Shown: piece by piece, positions 11,512 to 23,394 of the stretch
Numbering within the stretch: position 1 is the stretch's first letter
Layout: every line of letters starts with the position of its first letter
Assembly: GCA_002900995.3 (NCBI GenBank)
Contig: CM035315.1
Span: forward strand, 543,967 to 607,966
Length of the DNA: 64,000 bases
Source: Ganoderma boninense
Lineage: Eukaryota > Basidiomycota > Agaricomycetes > Polyporales > Polyporaceae
Reading direction: 5' to 3'
The notes under the pieces: generated by a model
Told to the model about the DNA's origin: nothing
Database searches by the model: none
What the model saw: only the letters and a program-made list of their open reading frames with translations
Position numbers and translations under genes: made by a program

Positions 11512-13685
11512 ATGCCCGTGCTCTCAAAGCCCCTCCGCCGCAGGACCAAGCCGCCATCCACAGCGCACGACGATTTGGAAAAACCATTGAACTCGAGGGC
11601 CATCACACGCCGTCCAGCCTTGAAGGCGTTGCTCATCGCATCCGCTGGCAACAACACCAAGGGGCAGACGTTGCTGACCCCGCATCGGGACGCGCGGGCT
11701 TGGCGCGAGATCTTGATCTGTGAGTTGGTGCAGATGCCTCCGGGCCACATGGGCCTCAAGGGTTTGCGGGCGATTTGCATGCTGAGGCTTATCTGTGTGT
11801 CTGGGCGTTTACTTCTAGCCCTGTATGGCTACGAGGCGCACGACATTACCATGATGCTCGACGATGACGAGACCCTCAGTGATCCCGGGCGGGCACACCT
11901 GGTCCCGTTCAAGGAAAACATCGTGAGTCCAGTTTCACACATCTCTCTGGATACTGTCTCCTGGATTTCATATCGTGCGTAATTAGATTGCACAAATACG
12001 AAAGTTCGTAGCCGGAGCGCAACCTGGGGACAGGTTCATGTTCTACTGTGAGCACGTATTTGTTCCTCTTGTCGTTTCTTCGCCTCAAAGCACTGATTCC
12101 GCTTCTTTGGCAAAGACAATGGTCATGGAGTGCAGATCGAGACCCAGGACAAGGACGAGGAGGACGGATGGGACGAAGGTACGCACTCCGTAGTCCAGAG
12201 AACCCTCACTCACCGTCATAGTCGGATCCTCCAGCTATCGTTCCCTACGCGCCCGATAGCAAGGCCGATCACATCCTCGACGATGTATGTTCCCGGGCTC
12301 ACCGCAAGGCCTGTTGATGACTGATTAGATTTTCATCTCAGGAACTTAGAAGACTTCTTGTGGAGCTCCTCCCTGCCGGCGCCGCCTTGACGGCGATCTT
12401 CGACTGCTGCCAGTCCGGCACTATGCTCGACCTGGAGCACTACGCCTGCAACAACGTCCCGTTTCCGTGGATCAACAGAGGACCGCGCCACCTTGGCGGG
12501 CCGCTCCAGGCCTATCTCAGTGTGTGATCGTCTCCCAACTCCATCGGTACTACTTCTGAGTATATACGTAGAACGCGCTACCCGTAAGTGGAGTGCAATA
12601 TCTTACAAGCCAGAACGACAGTAGTGCTCACACACTTCCATGCAGCCCTCCATGATTCGCTCCTGCAGAGGCTGGAAGCCGACAGTAGCACACAACGCGA
12701 CGCAGCCGGAGCCGACGCCGCCCCAGGTCGCTCAAACCGCGGTATCCTAGTCCAGGTCCGCGCACGCACGTTGGACGCTCCACCTCGCCGCGGCCTGACG
12801 AGGATGCCGTGTCGGGCCTCCTCCACCCCCGTCCGCGGCAACGGCACCTGGGTGCAGCTGCAGCGCGACGAGCCTGAGAGCTTTCTCCGGTGCGATGGCG
12901 TCAGCTGCCGGTATGAGGAGAGGGAGACGCGGACGAGGCCGGACGTGGTGAGTGGCCGCTGCGTTGCCGTCCAGCCTGAGGTTGACGAAGTCGTTCTTAC
13001 GCTGGTATTGTTGTAGATTTCGATCTCGGCGTGCCAGGACGGCGAGCAGACGTGGGACAGCCCGAATGGGGTGACGTTCACGCAGATGAGTAACGCGCGG
13101 GTGGCGTGTCTAGGGTGCCGACGGACGTGCCTCAAATACTGACTTCTGGCATGATACGTCTGCAGGCCTTGATCCGGCTACTGAGTAAGTCGACTGGTTT
13201 AGTGTTCGAGTGGTGCAGTCGAGGACTAGTATGCTTTTGGATTTTTGCTTTTCAGATGAAGACCCCCACATGCCAGTTCGGCAGCTCGTCCAACGCGCGG
13301 GGTGTGTCTGCGGCCTTTCTTTCTCTCTACCGTTGGAGCTCCCTCTGATGGTGGAGTCATAGCCTCATCATATACCAAGAGACCACCCAGAAGTTGCATC
13401 GCTATTGCCAGAAGGAGCTGAACACGCGGTGGGCCAGACCCTGTCCGAAGAACGAAGTCGCACTATGGCCTCAATACGAGATCTTCAACAGTCCCAGACC
13501 ACAGGTTCGTCCTCCCCCCCGTCGCGGTCGTGCTGAATTCCTGTTACGACGTGACTGAATGCATGATGGCTGCGCACAGATCGGGAGCACGTATTTCCTC
13601 GTGAGTCCCTTCTTTCTCTTCTTAAAGTGACAATGAGTTATGCCGATTTCGACGGTAGCGGGCCGACGAACGCTTCTGCCCGTGA
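11512..13685 (+). CDS. Metacaspase-like cysteine protease, tandem copy B (multi-exon)
   Basis: Paralogue of the gene at 5161 with the same exon order: 11512-11719, 11819-11922, 11987-12047, 12116-12178, 12235-12284, 12342-12519, a diverged middle part, and C-terminal exons ending at the TGA at 13683. Key text: LKALLIASAGNN, DITMMLDDDET, GDRFMFYYNGHG (catalytic His) and LTAIFDCCQSGTMLDLEHY (catalytic Cys, with Gln after it instead of His). The tail VISISACQDGEQTWD and KLHRYCQKELNTRW parallels copy A. The exon ending near 13086 is followed by ATGAGT where copy A has GTGCGT, so that donor is non-canonical; the next GT (GTAACG) would change the frame. The copy may be expressed in altered form or be early in decay. 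Function is inferred as for copy A. Confidence 0.7.
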
Positions 13686-16282
13686 TGTATCGCCCCGCTC
13701 CCCATCATCCCTGGGCCCATGGTTTGCGGTGGATTTGACATACGATCATCGCCTTTCGCGGACGCTTTGAATATGAACGTGTTTTTATACCCCATCGGAA
13801 AGGAGCCTATCCCTCCTTTAATTTTAGAATGTCTGCGTCTGGGTGTACCCCTTGTCGGACAGCGCCCGGACTCGTATCCTTTCCTACCGCTCCTCACTTT
13901 GTTACTTGGACTCTCCACTTCGACCGTCGATATGGCTTCACACATATTATGTTCTTTTTGTTTTAATTTAAAATATCTGCGGTGCTTATGTTCATGGATT
14001 ATGTGAGGTCCCGGCCTGTACTCTGTAGCCCTGTTGGACTCGAGTGGAAATGATTTTAGGTGCCTGCGCTGCGGCGTCTCCCTCGTTTATGGCCTCCTCG
14101 TCGTGCTAAATATTTTAGAACAGGAATTTTTGCCTTTCCCAACGCAAGCCAGTCGAACTGGCACAGTTCACTCGATGACGCTCGCTGCGCGGCGATTTGA
14201 CAGGCGGGCGTTCAGTATACACGTGTTGAAAATTTCCTTTCTCGGGACGGTGGGTTCGAGCGCCTATCGTGCCACGAACATTGCTTTGCGCCATGGGGCC
14301 TTGGCAACCGCCACTCTACCCTCATCCCTCCCGCCGTCCTCCCTGACTTCTGTCTCTGTATCAGGTGAACTTTCTCCGCATTCTGTTGATACTGTTGTAC
14401 CCTGATATTGTGTGCGAATTCGAAGTTACTCAGGTCCAGCGCGTCGGCGACATGCCACCGTTCAAGGGGCAAGTTCCGACGCAGAACCTTCGGCCCTCGA
14501 GTGTGGTGGTTCTCAGCCCCAGGGACGGCATCTGCTGGTCCTCTCTATCTAGATACTCGTGGGGGCCAACGTGCGACAGAGAGGTCAGTTCAGATCGGTG
14601 CGATCTAAGACCGATAACGCTTACGTCCGTCTTCCCCAGGACGCCAGGCCTCGCGCGAGGGGGGTGTTCAATCCCTTAAGCCACGCCTCGCCAGCAAGTT
14701 TCGCCCACTCCGAACCCCCTCTTCCCCCATCCCCCTGCGATATCGCAGCGGAGCGTTCTTCGCCCACTGCGTTGGATGTCTGCCACAGAACGGTGCAGGC
14801 CACTCCAGGTGTGCCGCGGCAACCATCGATCAGGCGTCGTCGTACGTACTACGCTGCACGGGCTCGTCAGGGTTTGGGTTCGCACTGACATACGTTCAAC
14901 TTACGAGGCCTGCGACGCCACATGTTCCCCCTCGTCGTCTGTTGCGATGTTCCGTGGTAGGCTCCCATCGCCTTCGTCGACCCATCGAGTTTGGAAACAC
15001 AGGTGACGCAAGCGCATGCACGTTCCATCCGGTTGTGAACGGACCTCCAGCACAAGTGCGTTGCTGTCATTCAGAGGAGACGCTGCATCTCCGCGTGGAA
15101 TCTCAGCATCCAGACATGGGGGCCGGGGACAGCGCTGTTCTGTCCGCGGACGGCTTCTGAAGACCCCAGAGCACCATGCCATGCCATTGTGGGATGGGTG
15201 AAGAGGTGAGTCACTGCGTTTGAGGCTCGTTATGGATTGTGAAAGTGCGTGCGCTCGATGCGGGCTTGAATGGGCGAGTTCGGAGCTGGACGCCTTCGTC
15301 CGAGAGGGGAATGTCGACACCCATACGGCGGACAGGCGTCGCTGGTTACCGAATCCGCACGCTCGCCGGCGCTCGTGCCTGCCTCGTGTCGGTGCTGTGG
15401 TGCACTTGCAACCAGCCTTGACGGCATGCCGCGGACGCCCAACCACACCGTGTCCTTGGCCTTTCTGGTCCTCGTACAAGGCGGAGATCCAGACGGATTT
15501 TCCACCCAGCATCGCCGCGTCATTGCCCCGCCCGCGGCTGCACCTCCACATCCGTTCGAGCGGCCCGGCCGTAGTATACTAGCTGTGTACATGCATGGGA
15601 ATCGAAGCTGATTCGCCTCTCGCCGCCTTCGCCGCGTCTGCCGTCGCTGCTGCCTTCCTGCCTACCTCATCCGTTGAGCTTGGAGCATGTGACATTACGT
15701 TTGAAGCAGCGGGTGAGCCGCCCCCCCATTTCGGCGCTGTCGCCCGTCGTCGCTGCGGGCTTTCCCGCCTTCCCATAAAGTCTAATGGACCCACAAAGCT
15801 TGGCCCGAAGTTCGTCTTGGACGACATCATCCAGGGCGTTGATGAGTGCATGTGCTCTGAGCGGTGTCGCTGATACGAGGTGGTGCAGGGACCTAGTTGT
15901 GCGCGGATCGGGACTTTTGGGAGCTGTGTCAGTGCAAGGTTGGCGTAAGTTGCCTTCTTTGGATATCCAGTCTGGCTCCCGCCGTCGGAGCATCCTGGCG
16001 GTCTTAGGATCTATCCTAGGGGGCTGCGCACGTCAGCGGGAAGGCGTTTCAGGGTCGATATTCGAAAATGAGCTGAATTGTCTGCAAGAGCAGAATGTTT
16101 CCGCAATGGGGAGTACTCACGGCGCCAAACACCCGATTACAAAAGCACAGTGGTAAGGCCGGTTCTTCCCTCTCCCCTCAGGCTACCGCAATATTCCTCT
16201 TCTTCCCGTTCTTTCGCTTCAACATCTTCCTCTTCGTTACGACCCCTTACGACTGCTTTTACCCTTTCACCCTGCCACACGC
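13686..16282. other. Intergenic, no recognised gene
   Basis: The segment 14192-14250 is homologous to 8000-8062, marking the end of the metacaspase duplication unit. From 14.3 to 16.1 kb many overlapping frames are open on both strands because of the GC-rich composition, but none shows a family signature or splice-consistent chain. The last ~120 bases are pyrimidine-rich and precede the DUF6699 gene at 16283. Confidence 0.45.
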
Positions 16283-17383
16283 ATGGCCACACACGCCAAC
16301 AGACGCAGACCGAGTGTCACTTGGGATTCAAATCCTGCGTATTACCGCATCGAACCCTTGGATGACTCACCTGCCACACCCCAGCAGCCCCTCGCGCACA
16401 ATCACGCCCAACAACTCCCGCGTAGCCTCTCGGGGCAGCGCCCCGCCGCCGCCCCGCGTGCTTATCAACAACAGGGTTCGCAGGTCCCAGGCGTGCTGCC
16501 CGTTCCCGGGCAATACGCCCATCCGGCGGGGTCTGTGTACCCCGCGTTCCCCCACGCCCAGTACCTCGCGGGAGCCGCCGTCCCTGCCCCTGGGGCCTCC
16601 CACCGGCTTGGCGCGCACGAGCAGCCACCACGCAGTGGCGCAGGCTATGGTTACCCAGCACAATCCGCGACGACGGCGGCGCCCGCGCCCACCACGCCGT
16701 CGGCGCCTCTCATGACCAACACGTCGCTGCCCCCCACCCCGTCACAGACCACGCCCACGCACTCCCCCGGGCCGTCCACGTCGTCGCTGGACGCGCAGCC
16801 CGGCTCGCCGCACGCCCTCTCGTCGTCGTCGTCGTCGTCGTGGGGCACTCCGTCGCCCGAGCCAGACGAACGGCAGCAGGAGCACGGGCTCGGCGCGGAC
16901 CTCTCGCCGCGCCTGGCGCAGTTCGGACTCGAGTGGGACATGCGCGACGCAGAGCTCTCGACGCTCCCGCACCCGCCGTGGTTCGCCGAGCCCGCGTTCG
17001 CGTCGCGGCGGACGGCGTGCGCCATCGCCGTCGGCGTCAGGGACCGGGGCCCCGAGCACGAGTGGGTCGACGTGCCGCGCCGGCGGGACGGGCGTGCGCT
17101 GACCGTCGGGGACGTCGTGGGCGCGCTCGACGCGTGGCTGTGGGAGGCGGTCGGGGACGACGCGGTGGTGTACCGCCCGGGGGCGGCGGACGCGCTGTTC
17201 TACCGACATAGGGGCAACGAGGACGGCGGAGACCCGAAGAAGGGGACGGGGCCGACGTTCCGGAACGTCGACCACCTCGAGGACGACTGCTCGCACTTTG
17301 CGGGGCTCGACGAGGTCCCTGGCAAGAATAATGCGAGCACGCTGTTCCTCCGCGTCAAGGCGAAGACGAAGGCGCGAGCCTGA
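16283..17383 (+). CDS. DUF6699 domain protein 2
   Basis: An intact 366-codon frame starts at the ATG in CACGCATGG. Residues 1-200 are low-complexity (Gln/Pro/Ala/Thr) and include a six-serine run encoded by TCG repeats near 16820, so that part is likely disordered. The C-terminal ~160 residues carry the family pattern: LAQFGLEWDMRDAEL, two beta-type segments around ACAIAVGVRDRG, the helix RALTVGDVVGALDAWLWEAV, and a final strand STLFLRVKAKTK. The family has no known biochemical function. There is no signal peptide. It differs from copy 1 in lacking the basic KRVDYL segment, so these are ancient rather than recent duplicates. Confidence 0.8.
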   Translation: MATHANRRRPSVTWDSNPAYYRIEPLDDSPATPQQPLAHNHAQQLPRSLSGQRPAAAPRAYQQQGSQVPGVLPVPGQYAHPAGSVYPAFPHAQYLAGAAVPAPGASHRLGAHEQPPRSGAGYGYPAQSATTAAPAPTTPSAPLMTNTSLPPTPSQTTPTHSPGPSTSSLDAQPGSPHALSSSSSSSWGTPSPEPDERQQEHGLGADLSPRLAQFGLEWDMRDAELSTLPHPPWFAEPAFASRRTACAIAVGVRDRGPEHEWVDVPRRRDGRALTVGDVVGALDAWLWEAVGDDAVVYRPGAADALFYRHRGNEDGGDPKKGTGPTFRNVDHLEDDCSHFAGLDEVPGKNNASTLFLRVKAKTKARA

Positions 17384-18868
17384 TGCCGCCGCCGTCACTT
17401 GCCACTTGTGAGTGGGTGGTTGCCTTCGCGATTGCCGACGTTTCAGGTCGCTGCGCAGCCTGCGTGTTCGCGGTCCTTGCTTCTCCCAGTTGCTTCCTGT
17501 ACATTAATATGTCCTGCTGCTACGCTGCGGTTATGTTTCGTCGAGGTCGTGCTGTGTCATAGGCTCTCTTGCACGTATCGTAGCTGTTCGTTGTACTCTC
17601 TGTATAGCTGTACTTTGCCCTTCATTTATTCTCCTTAACCCATGCACACTGCCCCCCCCCTCCTCTGTACCCCTGCTCCCTCATTCCCGCTGCTAATACG
17701 TTTTGCCGCAGATGCCTGTGTTGTACTGTAGTAGCCTCGGATGCCCCACGTACGGTAGACCCTGCCTAGTCGTACCGCATTTTACGGACGCCCCCCACAC
17801 CTGTATTCCGATGCAAATCACGATCCTTATCCAAGTTAACTTCAAGCTGCACCGCACAGTGGTCCGAGAAGCACGGCTCCCGCCCGACCCCACTCCGCCT
17901 TCGACGGCGGCGGTATTGCCACCGATAACGAGGCACGAAACGGGTCCACATGACATCGTGCATGCTCAGGGATAAGGTTGGAAACACTTTTGGGCGGGGT
18001 TGGCGGGGATCCTGAAAATGTGGCTAGTTGCGCAGGTCCGACGGAGGATAGGCGCCAGGTAGACCTTTCAGCGCCATGGCGAGATCTGCTCGATCCCAAC
18101 CCTTGCTCCTGAACCACAGCCTCGTCCTCTTCTATCCCCCCTCTCCATACGGCTGCTGCAGCGCCTTGGCATGTACTAGGATGCCGCATACCGTCACGAG
18201 ATGTCCTTGGATCACGTAGAGGCGATGTGCAACCGGTGCGCGGTGGGAGGAGCCAGGCAGCCGCCGAACGACGACATTCCCTAGTGGAGGACCTCCCCAG
18301 GTGAGTAAGTCTGGGGTGTATCCTAGCTCCCAGTCGATTCCTTACAATATTCTGCGGCGTTACAGTTCAGACTACCACCCACTTGGCGGGACTGCTGACG
18401 CGAGCGCCATTGGGTCAGCTGGGGAGCACCCGCCCGCTGTCCTTCATGCTCATTGGCGAGCCCTCCAGCACGCCTTCTACCCCTGCGAATCATGAACTGG
18501 ACCCACAGGGACCCTCCAAGCGAATCCGATCCTACAGGGTACCCTGCGCGCCCGATCGGTATCAGTACTCGCCTCATGCCATGCGCATGTCGAACCGGTG
18601 CAGTGCTCACGATCATGCAATGTACACCCGCCCCTGATCACGGTGCGGAGACACGGACCGCGTACACCATGTCCTCCTCTCGGGACTCTCCACTTTCCCT
18701 TGTCTTGTCGCCCTCCCCTATGTTTGCGGGAGTCTGGTATGTCATGACGTCAACCCGCCCCACGTGTCGCTCGCGCCGGCATTGTCCAGGCGTATTAGTG
18801 TGCACCCCACATTCCGTCCACCGGATAAACGGTAGTTTCCCCCGGACCACGACGACGACGACGACGAG
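17384..18868. other. Intergenic, no recognised gene
   Basis: No supported coding region. A run of ten C lies near 17652. A GAC/CGA trinucleotide repeat (about 18848-18867) sits immediately before the start codon of the glucanase gene and probably belongs to its 5' UTR. Confidence 0.45.
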
Positions 18869-20805
18869 ATGGCGGCCCCCGCGATGAAGAGGATATACAG
18901 TGCCACCAAGGCCTGCTTGATCGACACGCTCCCGTACACCACGGCCGCGGTCCCGGAGTGCGCCGTGCGGATGCACCAGCCGTTCCCCAACGAGCTGGAC
19001 CTGTACCGCTATCGCAAACAGAGGGGCGTCAATCTCGGTGAGAAAGTCGTGCATCCTCTCGCGATTTCGACAGCTGACGGGTGTCGTGCTGGGGCTTCAG
19101 GCTCATGGTTCGTGCTCGAGCGATGGATCGCGGAGAGTCCTTTCCGTGAGGCAGCAGCACCAGCGCAGAGCGACTTGGACGTAGCGAAGGGAACGAACGC
19201 GAAGGAGATCCTCGAGCGGCATTGGGATACATGGATCACCGAGGCGGACTGGGCGTGGCTTGCCGAAAAGGGCATTAATACCGTTCGCATTCCGGTAAGT
19301 AACTTGATCCTCATCGCCTCCCACAGATGTGGCGATGTCGCCGTTGGACATCGTGTCGTCCCGCGCGCATTCGCTCAGTCGATCGCCCCCAGATCGGTTA
19401 TTATCACATTTGCGGTGTCGATCCCTCGGTACTTAAATGCACCGACTTCGCGGGGCTTGACGCAGTCTTCGCGGGAGCGTGGAGCAGGATCACCAACGCC
19501 CTCGCAACCGCCCATAAGTACAGGATTGGCGTCCTCTTCGGTGTGTACCCAAGTACCACCCTTCATTTACTATACATTGACGTAAACAAAAACGCGGGCT
19601 AGACCTCCATGCGGCGCCAGGGAAGCAGAACGCAGACGCACACTCTGGGACGTCCCTCGAGCCCAAGTTCTTCCAGTCCTCGAAGTGCATGTCGCGCACC
19701 ATCTGCATTCTCGCCGCCTTCACCCGCCACATCACCCTCTTCGCGCACGAGCACAAGCTGCCGAACCTCGTCGGCATCGAGCTCCTGAACGAGCCCAACC
19801 CCGGCCCCTCCAACGACGCGCTCAAGAAGTGGTACACGAACGCCATCGACGCCGTGCGCAAGGTCAACCCGGACCTCCCGATCTACATCAGCGACTCGTG
19901 GATGACGGACCAGTACGCCGAGTTCATCCAGGCCTCCGGGCACCGCTTCCTCGCGCTCGACCACCACCTCTACCGCTGCTTCACCCCTGGGGACGCCAAC
20001 ACCCCCGCCGCCGAGCACGCGCGGCGCCTGCGCGACCCGAGCGAGGGCACGCCCGCCACGTTCGCGCGCGTCGCGGAGCTGCTGAAGAAGTCGGGCGCGG
20101 GGCTCGTCGTCGGGGAGTGGTCTGCGGCGCTGAACCCGGGCTCGCTGCGCGGCGCGCGCGACGAGCGCGCGGAGAAACGCGCGTACGTCGAGGCACAGCT
20201 GCAGCTGTTTGAGCAGCACTGCGCGGGGTGGTTCTTCTGGACGTACAAGAAGGAGAGCAGGGACACGGGGTGGGCGTTCCGCGACGCGGTCGAGGAGGGC
20301 GTCTTCCCGTGCGCTTTTAGGAGGATCAAGGGGCCCCCGCGCACAAGGATCCTGAGCGCGATGCGCGGAAGCAGGCTGCGAAGGAGAGCGCGCTTGGTAC
20401 GAGGTTTTGCTGTTGAGATAGCGTGCGGGGGAGAGCTGACATGATCATGTAGGGCAACATGTTGCGTATTGGGCGCAGTTCCCGGGCGAGTACGAGCATT
20501 GGCGGTTCGAGGAGGGCTTCTCGACTGGGTGGGACGACGCGTACTTGTTCGCGTGCAAGTGGGCGAGGCTGCAGAGCCCGTACGTGGAGGAGGTCGGATT
20601 CAAGGGGCCGTGGATGCACCGCAGGAAGGAGGAGCATCTGCATAGGGAGGTCGCGAGCAAGAGCGTTTGGGAGTGCGGTGAGTTTCACGACCGCGTACTC
20701 ATGGATGGATGGGACGAGTCGACTGACGGAGTCTCGTGTCGTGATGCAGAACACGGGTTTTTGCAGGGATATGCGGCTGCGACGGAAGACATGACGAAGA
20801 CCTGA
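18869..20805 (+). CDS. Glycoside hydrolase family 5, exo-beta-1,3-glucanase-like
   Basis: Exons 18869-19037, 19101-19294, 19393-19540, 19603 to about 20397, 20453-20677 and 20750-20805 join in phase. The product has the GH5 (beta/alpha)8 layout: RGVNLGSWFVLERWI, WLAEKGINTVRIPIGYY, DLHAAPGKQN, then the acid/base motif GIELLNEPNPGPSN, LDHHLYRCF, and the nucleophile motif VVGEWSAAL, followed by WTYKKES. These are the hallmarks of fungal exo-1,3-beta-glucanases, which release glucose from beta-1,3-glucan of the cell wall. A C-terminal extension (YEHWRFEEGFSTGWDDAYLF) is typical of the basidiomycete forms. No N-terminal signal peptide is visible. One frame correction is needed around 20330-20338, within GGGGCCCCC, to join VFPCAF to AHKDPERDARKQAAKESAL; the rest reads cleanly. 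Confidence 0.85.
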
Positions 20806-21509
20806 GCTGAATGAAGTGCAGACCAGATGGCGACCATGTAACATTATATGACAGAGTGTCCCTGAGCTATGGTTATCCAAACCGCAATTGGTGTCTATGA
20901 CACGAGCGACCCTTGTTTAATTCTCATTAGTCTGCCAAGCGCAGCCCATCGCTCTGGAGTTCTGTGAATGGTGAATGGCTCCAAGGCTGCTGTGCGCTGC
21001 GTGGGAAGATCTACGGCACTTATGTATTACGCGGAGTCTGGAAATCGCGCACAACCTGATTCGTAACATTCTGGCACTTCATATCGCCGTCTGCTGTATT
21101 CTTTTCGCCGTAACCCTCGTGTCAGAGCAAGCGAGTAGCTTCAAGGACCTTGCAGCATGACTAGACGTACTGCCAGCTTGAGCTTTGAAGCATTGTCTCC
21201 TCTCGTAAGTCTTGGCGGAATCACTGCCTGCTCCACCAGCAGCTGAAGCCCAGCTCGTTGACAGCTGGCTTGTTGGCGCGGAACGAGGCCCATCGGATTC
21301 AAATACTGAGGTAAATAACGACGAATAATACCTCGCAAGATACATTGAATATCTTCACGGCCAAGGGAATCGGTACTCCATTTTCCATTTGCCATTTACT
21401 GCACTACTACGGCGTTTAGATCGATCATTCAAGAGTTGACGCCAAAGCGACGCGTGTTTGACCATGCTCCTCCTCTCGCCTCTCTGCCCGTGGATCCGTC
21501 GTCGCATTC
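20806..21509. other. Intergenic between GH5 and F-box genes
   Basis: AT-richer than the flanking genes. I see no gene, RNA or repeat. It probably contains the GH5 3' UTR and the F-box gene promoter. Confidence 0.5.
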
Positions 21510-23394
21510 ATGGAGCCACATCCTGCACTCACAAACTATGACATACTACTCAACATCTTCCGACAATTCGCTCTGGTCCAGCGTCCTTACGATGTCAACA
21601 CCACTCGTCCAAACTCGTACTGGGGTCCGCCACATCCTGTGATCGAGGACAACGTCTTCAACTGGGAAAGGTCGTACATGTATCCGATGCAAGTAGAGAG
21701 GAGAACTCTTTCCAGCCTCTCTCTGACATGCAAAGCCTTCTCTGAGCTCGCCTTGGATGAACTGTGGTCCGCTCCTTATGGTGGTCTTTACGCGTTGCTC
21801 CGTCTCTTCTCCGTATTCACGCACCGCGAGGCCAACTACGCTTCTTGGAAGTTCGAAAGAACGACTTACTTCCTTCACGAATATGTGAGTACCATATTAG
21901 CGCGATTTTATATCGTGTACTGATTTCAACATTAGTATTTTTCTGGCGACCTCTCGCACGATGACTGGACAGTCTTCTATCGATGCGCGACACGTGTACG
22001 CGAGCTTGAGTACCACACCTACTGGGACATCCGTACTCCATATCGTATCGAAGGGTCTGTCTTCGCAAAACTGTTCGAACACAGCGCTGGTCAGCCACTG
22101 TTTCCCAATCTCCAAATGCTCTCGTGGCAGCGGTCGTCCCCCGACGAAGAACTGAGCATGCTCGCCCGTATCATCGCGCCGCCGACACTCTCTGTCCTCA
22201 AATTACACCACCCGATGTGGCTGGACTACAAGCCAAGATTTGTACCAGCATACTTCACCATGAACGGACAACCTGAAGACTTGCAGATCTTTACCAGCGT
22301 CTGTCCAATGCTCGAGCACGTCCTGATAGACCTCGTCTTCTCCCCGCACGACCTCTACTCCATCGAAAACTGTCGTCATCTACGATCTTTCTCCGTAGAG
22401 AAAGTTCCCCTCGAAGTCCTGTGGCCACTGGGGCAGTTGCCCAATTTGTCGCGCCTCAACGTGGAGCTCCTCAGCGAGGAATCACCATCCCCGCCTCGCA
22501 CCGCTCCATTCCAACCGACCTTGGTCCCTTTCTGCTCTCTAAGGAGTGTCGCCTTCACCAACAGTACTTCCGTCGCCTGTCGTCAGCTTCCTCGCTCGTA
22601 TTTCCCCCATCGCACTCACCTCCGTTAACCTTCATCTCCTGCGCGTCCACTCTGACGACGTCTCCCGTACTATCTGTGCCCTGTGCTCCGATCGTCTGAT
22701 GCACTCGTTGCAGACCATCAGGCTCACCTTGGAATGCATCGAGGCCGAACGTGACGGTGAATCTGAGCGTTGTCACTTCCTCAGCGTGGCTCGTCCCCTG
22801 CTGAGCATCGTTTCCCTCAAGGTCCTCGCGTTCTCCATATACAATAGGGCTCTTGTTCTCTCCGATAGCGATGTCAAGGAGATGGCGCGCTCCTGGCCTC
22901 GCATCGTCTCTCTGTCCGTCACGCACAATCCGAAATACATAAATCCCAAAGATCGTCCTCACGGCCCACGTTACTCCGATCTCGTCCGTCCCTCGCTCTC
23001 CGCGCTCGTCTCGCTCGCTGAGCAGTGCAGCGGCCTCGAATCCATGAAGTTCGACCCTGCCAACGTGTCCGAGGAGGAACTGATATCTCTGGAGGCGCAC
23101 GCGGCACCCCCCAGCCCCCCGCCGACCCTAGCGCAGCTCGTTCCCGCGCGCAGTGACGCCTTCGACGATTTCGCCATCCACGACGTTCAGCGGCTGGCAT
23201 CCGCTCTGCACCGCATCTTCCCAGACCTGGAGGGGAAGGGCGTTCTCGCGAAGCACGAACGGCGGCCTATCCGCGCAAGGCTCGCCGATTGGGACACTGG
23301 ATGGAAGAATCAGGCGGACGAGCTCCTGCGGAGCCTGGACGCACTGCGCGCCGGTCGGGAGTGGGAGCGGGGCAGCCGATGCGCCGCTTCGTAA
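21510..23394 (+). CDS. F-box/LRR-like protein, one frame correction needed
   Basis: Exon 1 (21510-21884) encodes a degenerate F-box: LTNYDILLNIFRQFALV, then RTLSSLSLTCKAFSELALDELW. Exon 2 starts at 21936 (YFSGDLSHDDW) and continues through many leucine-rich segments such as LSVLKLHHPMW, CPMLEHVLIDLVF, LRSFSVEKVPLEVLW and LSRLNVELLSE, typical of basidiomycete F-box proteins that act as substrate receptors of SCF ubiquitin ligases. Around 22565-22585 the frame must shift by one base to continue into FLARISPIALTSVNLHLLRV and on to the TAA at 23392. Both halves are convincing protein, so this is either a one-base error or a recent frameshift. The 3' end (from about 22990) is duplicated at 28676. 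Substrate unknown. Confidence 0.75.
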
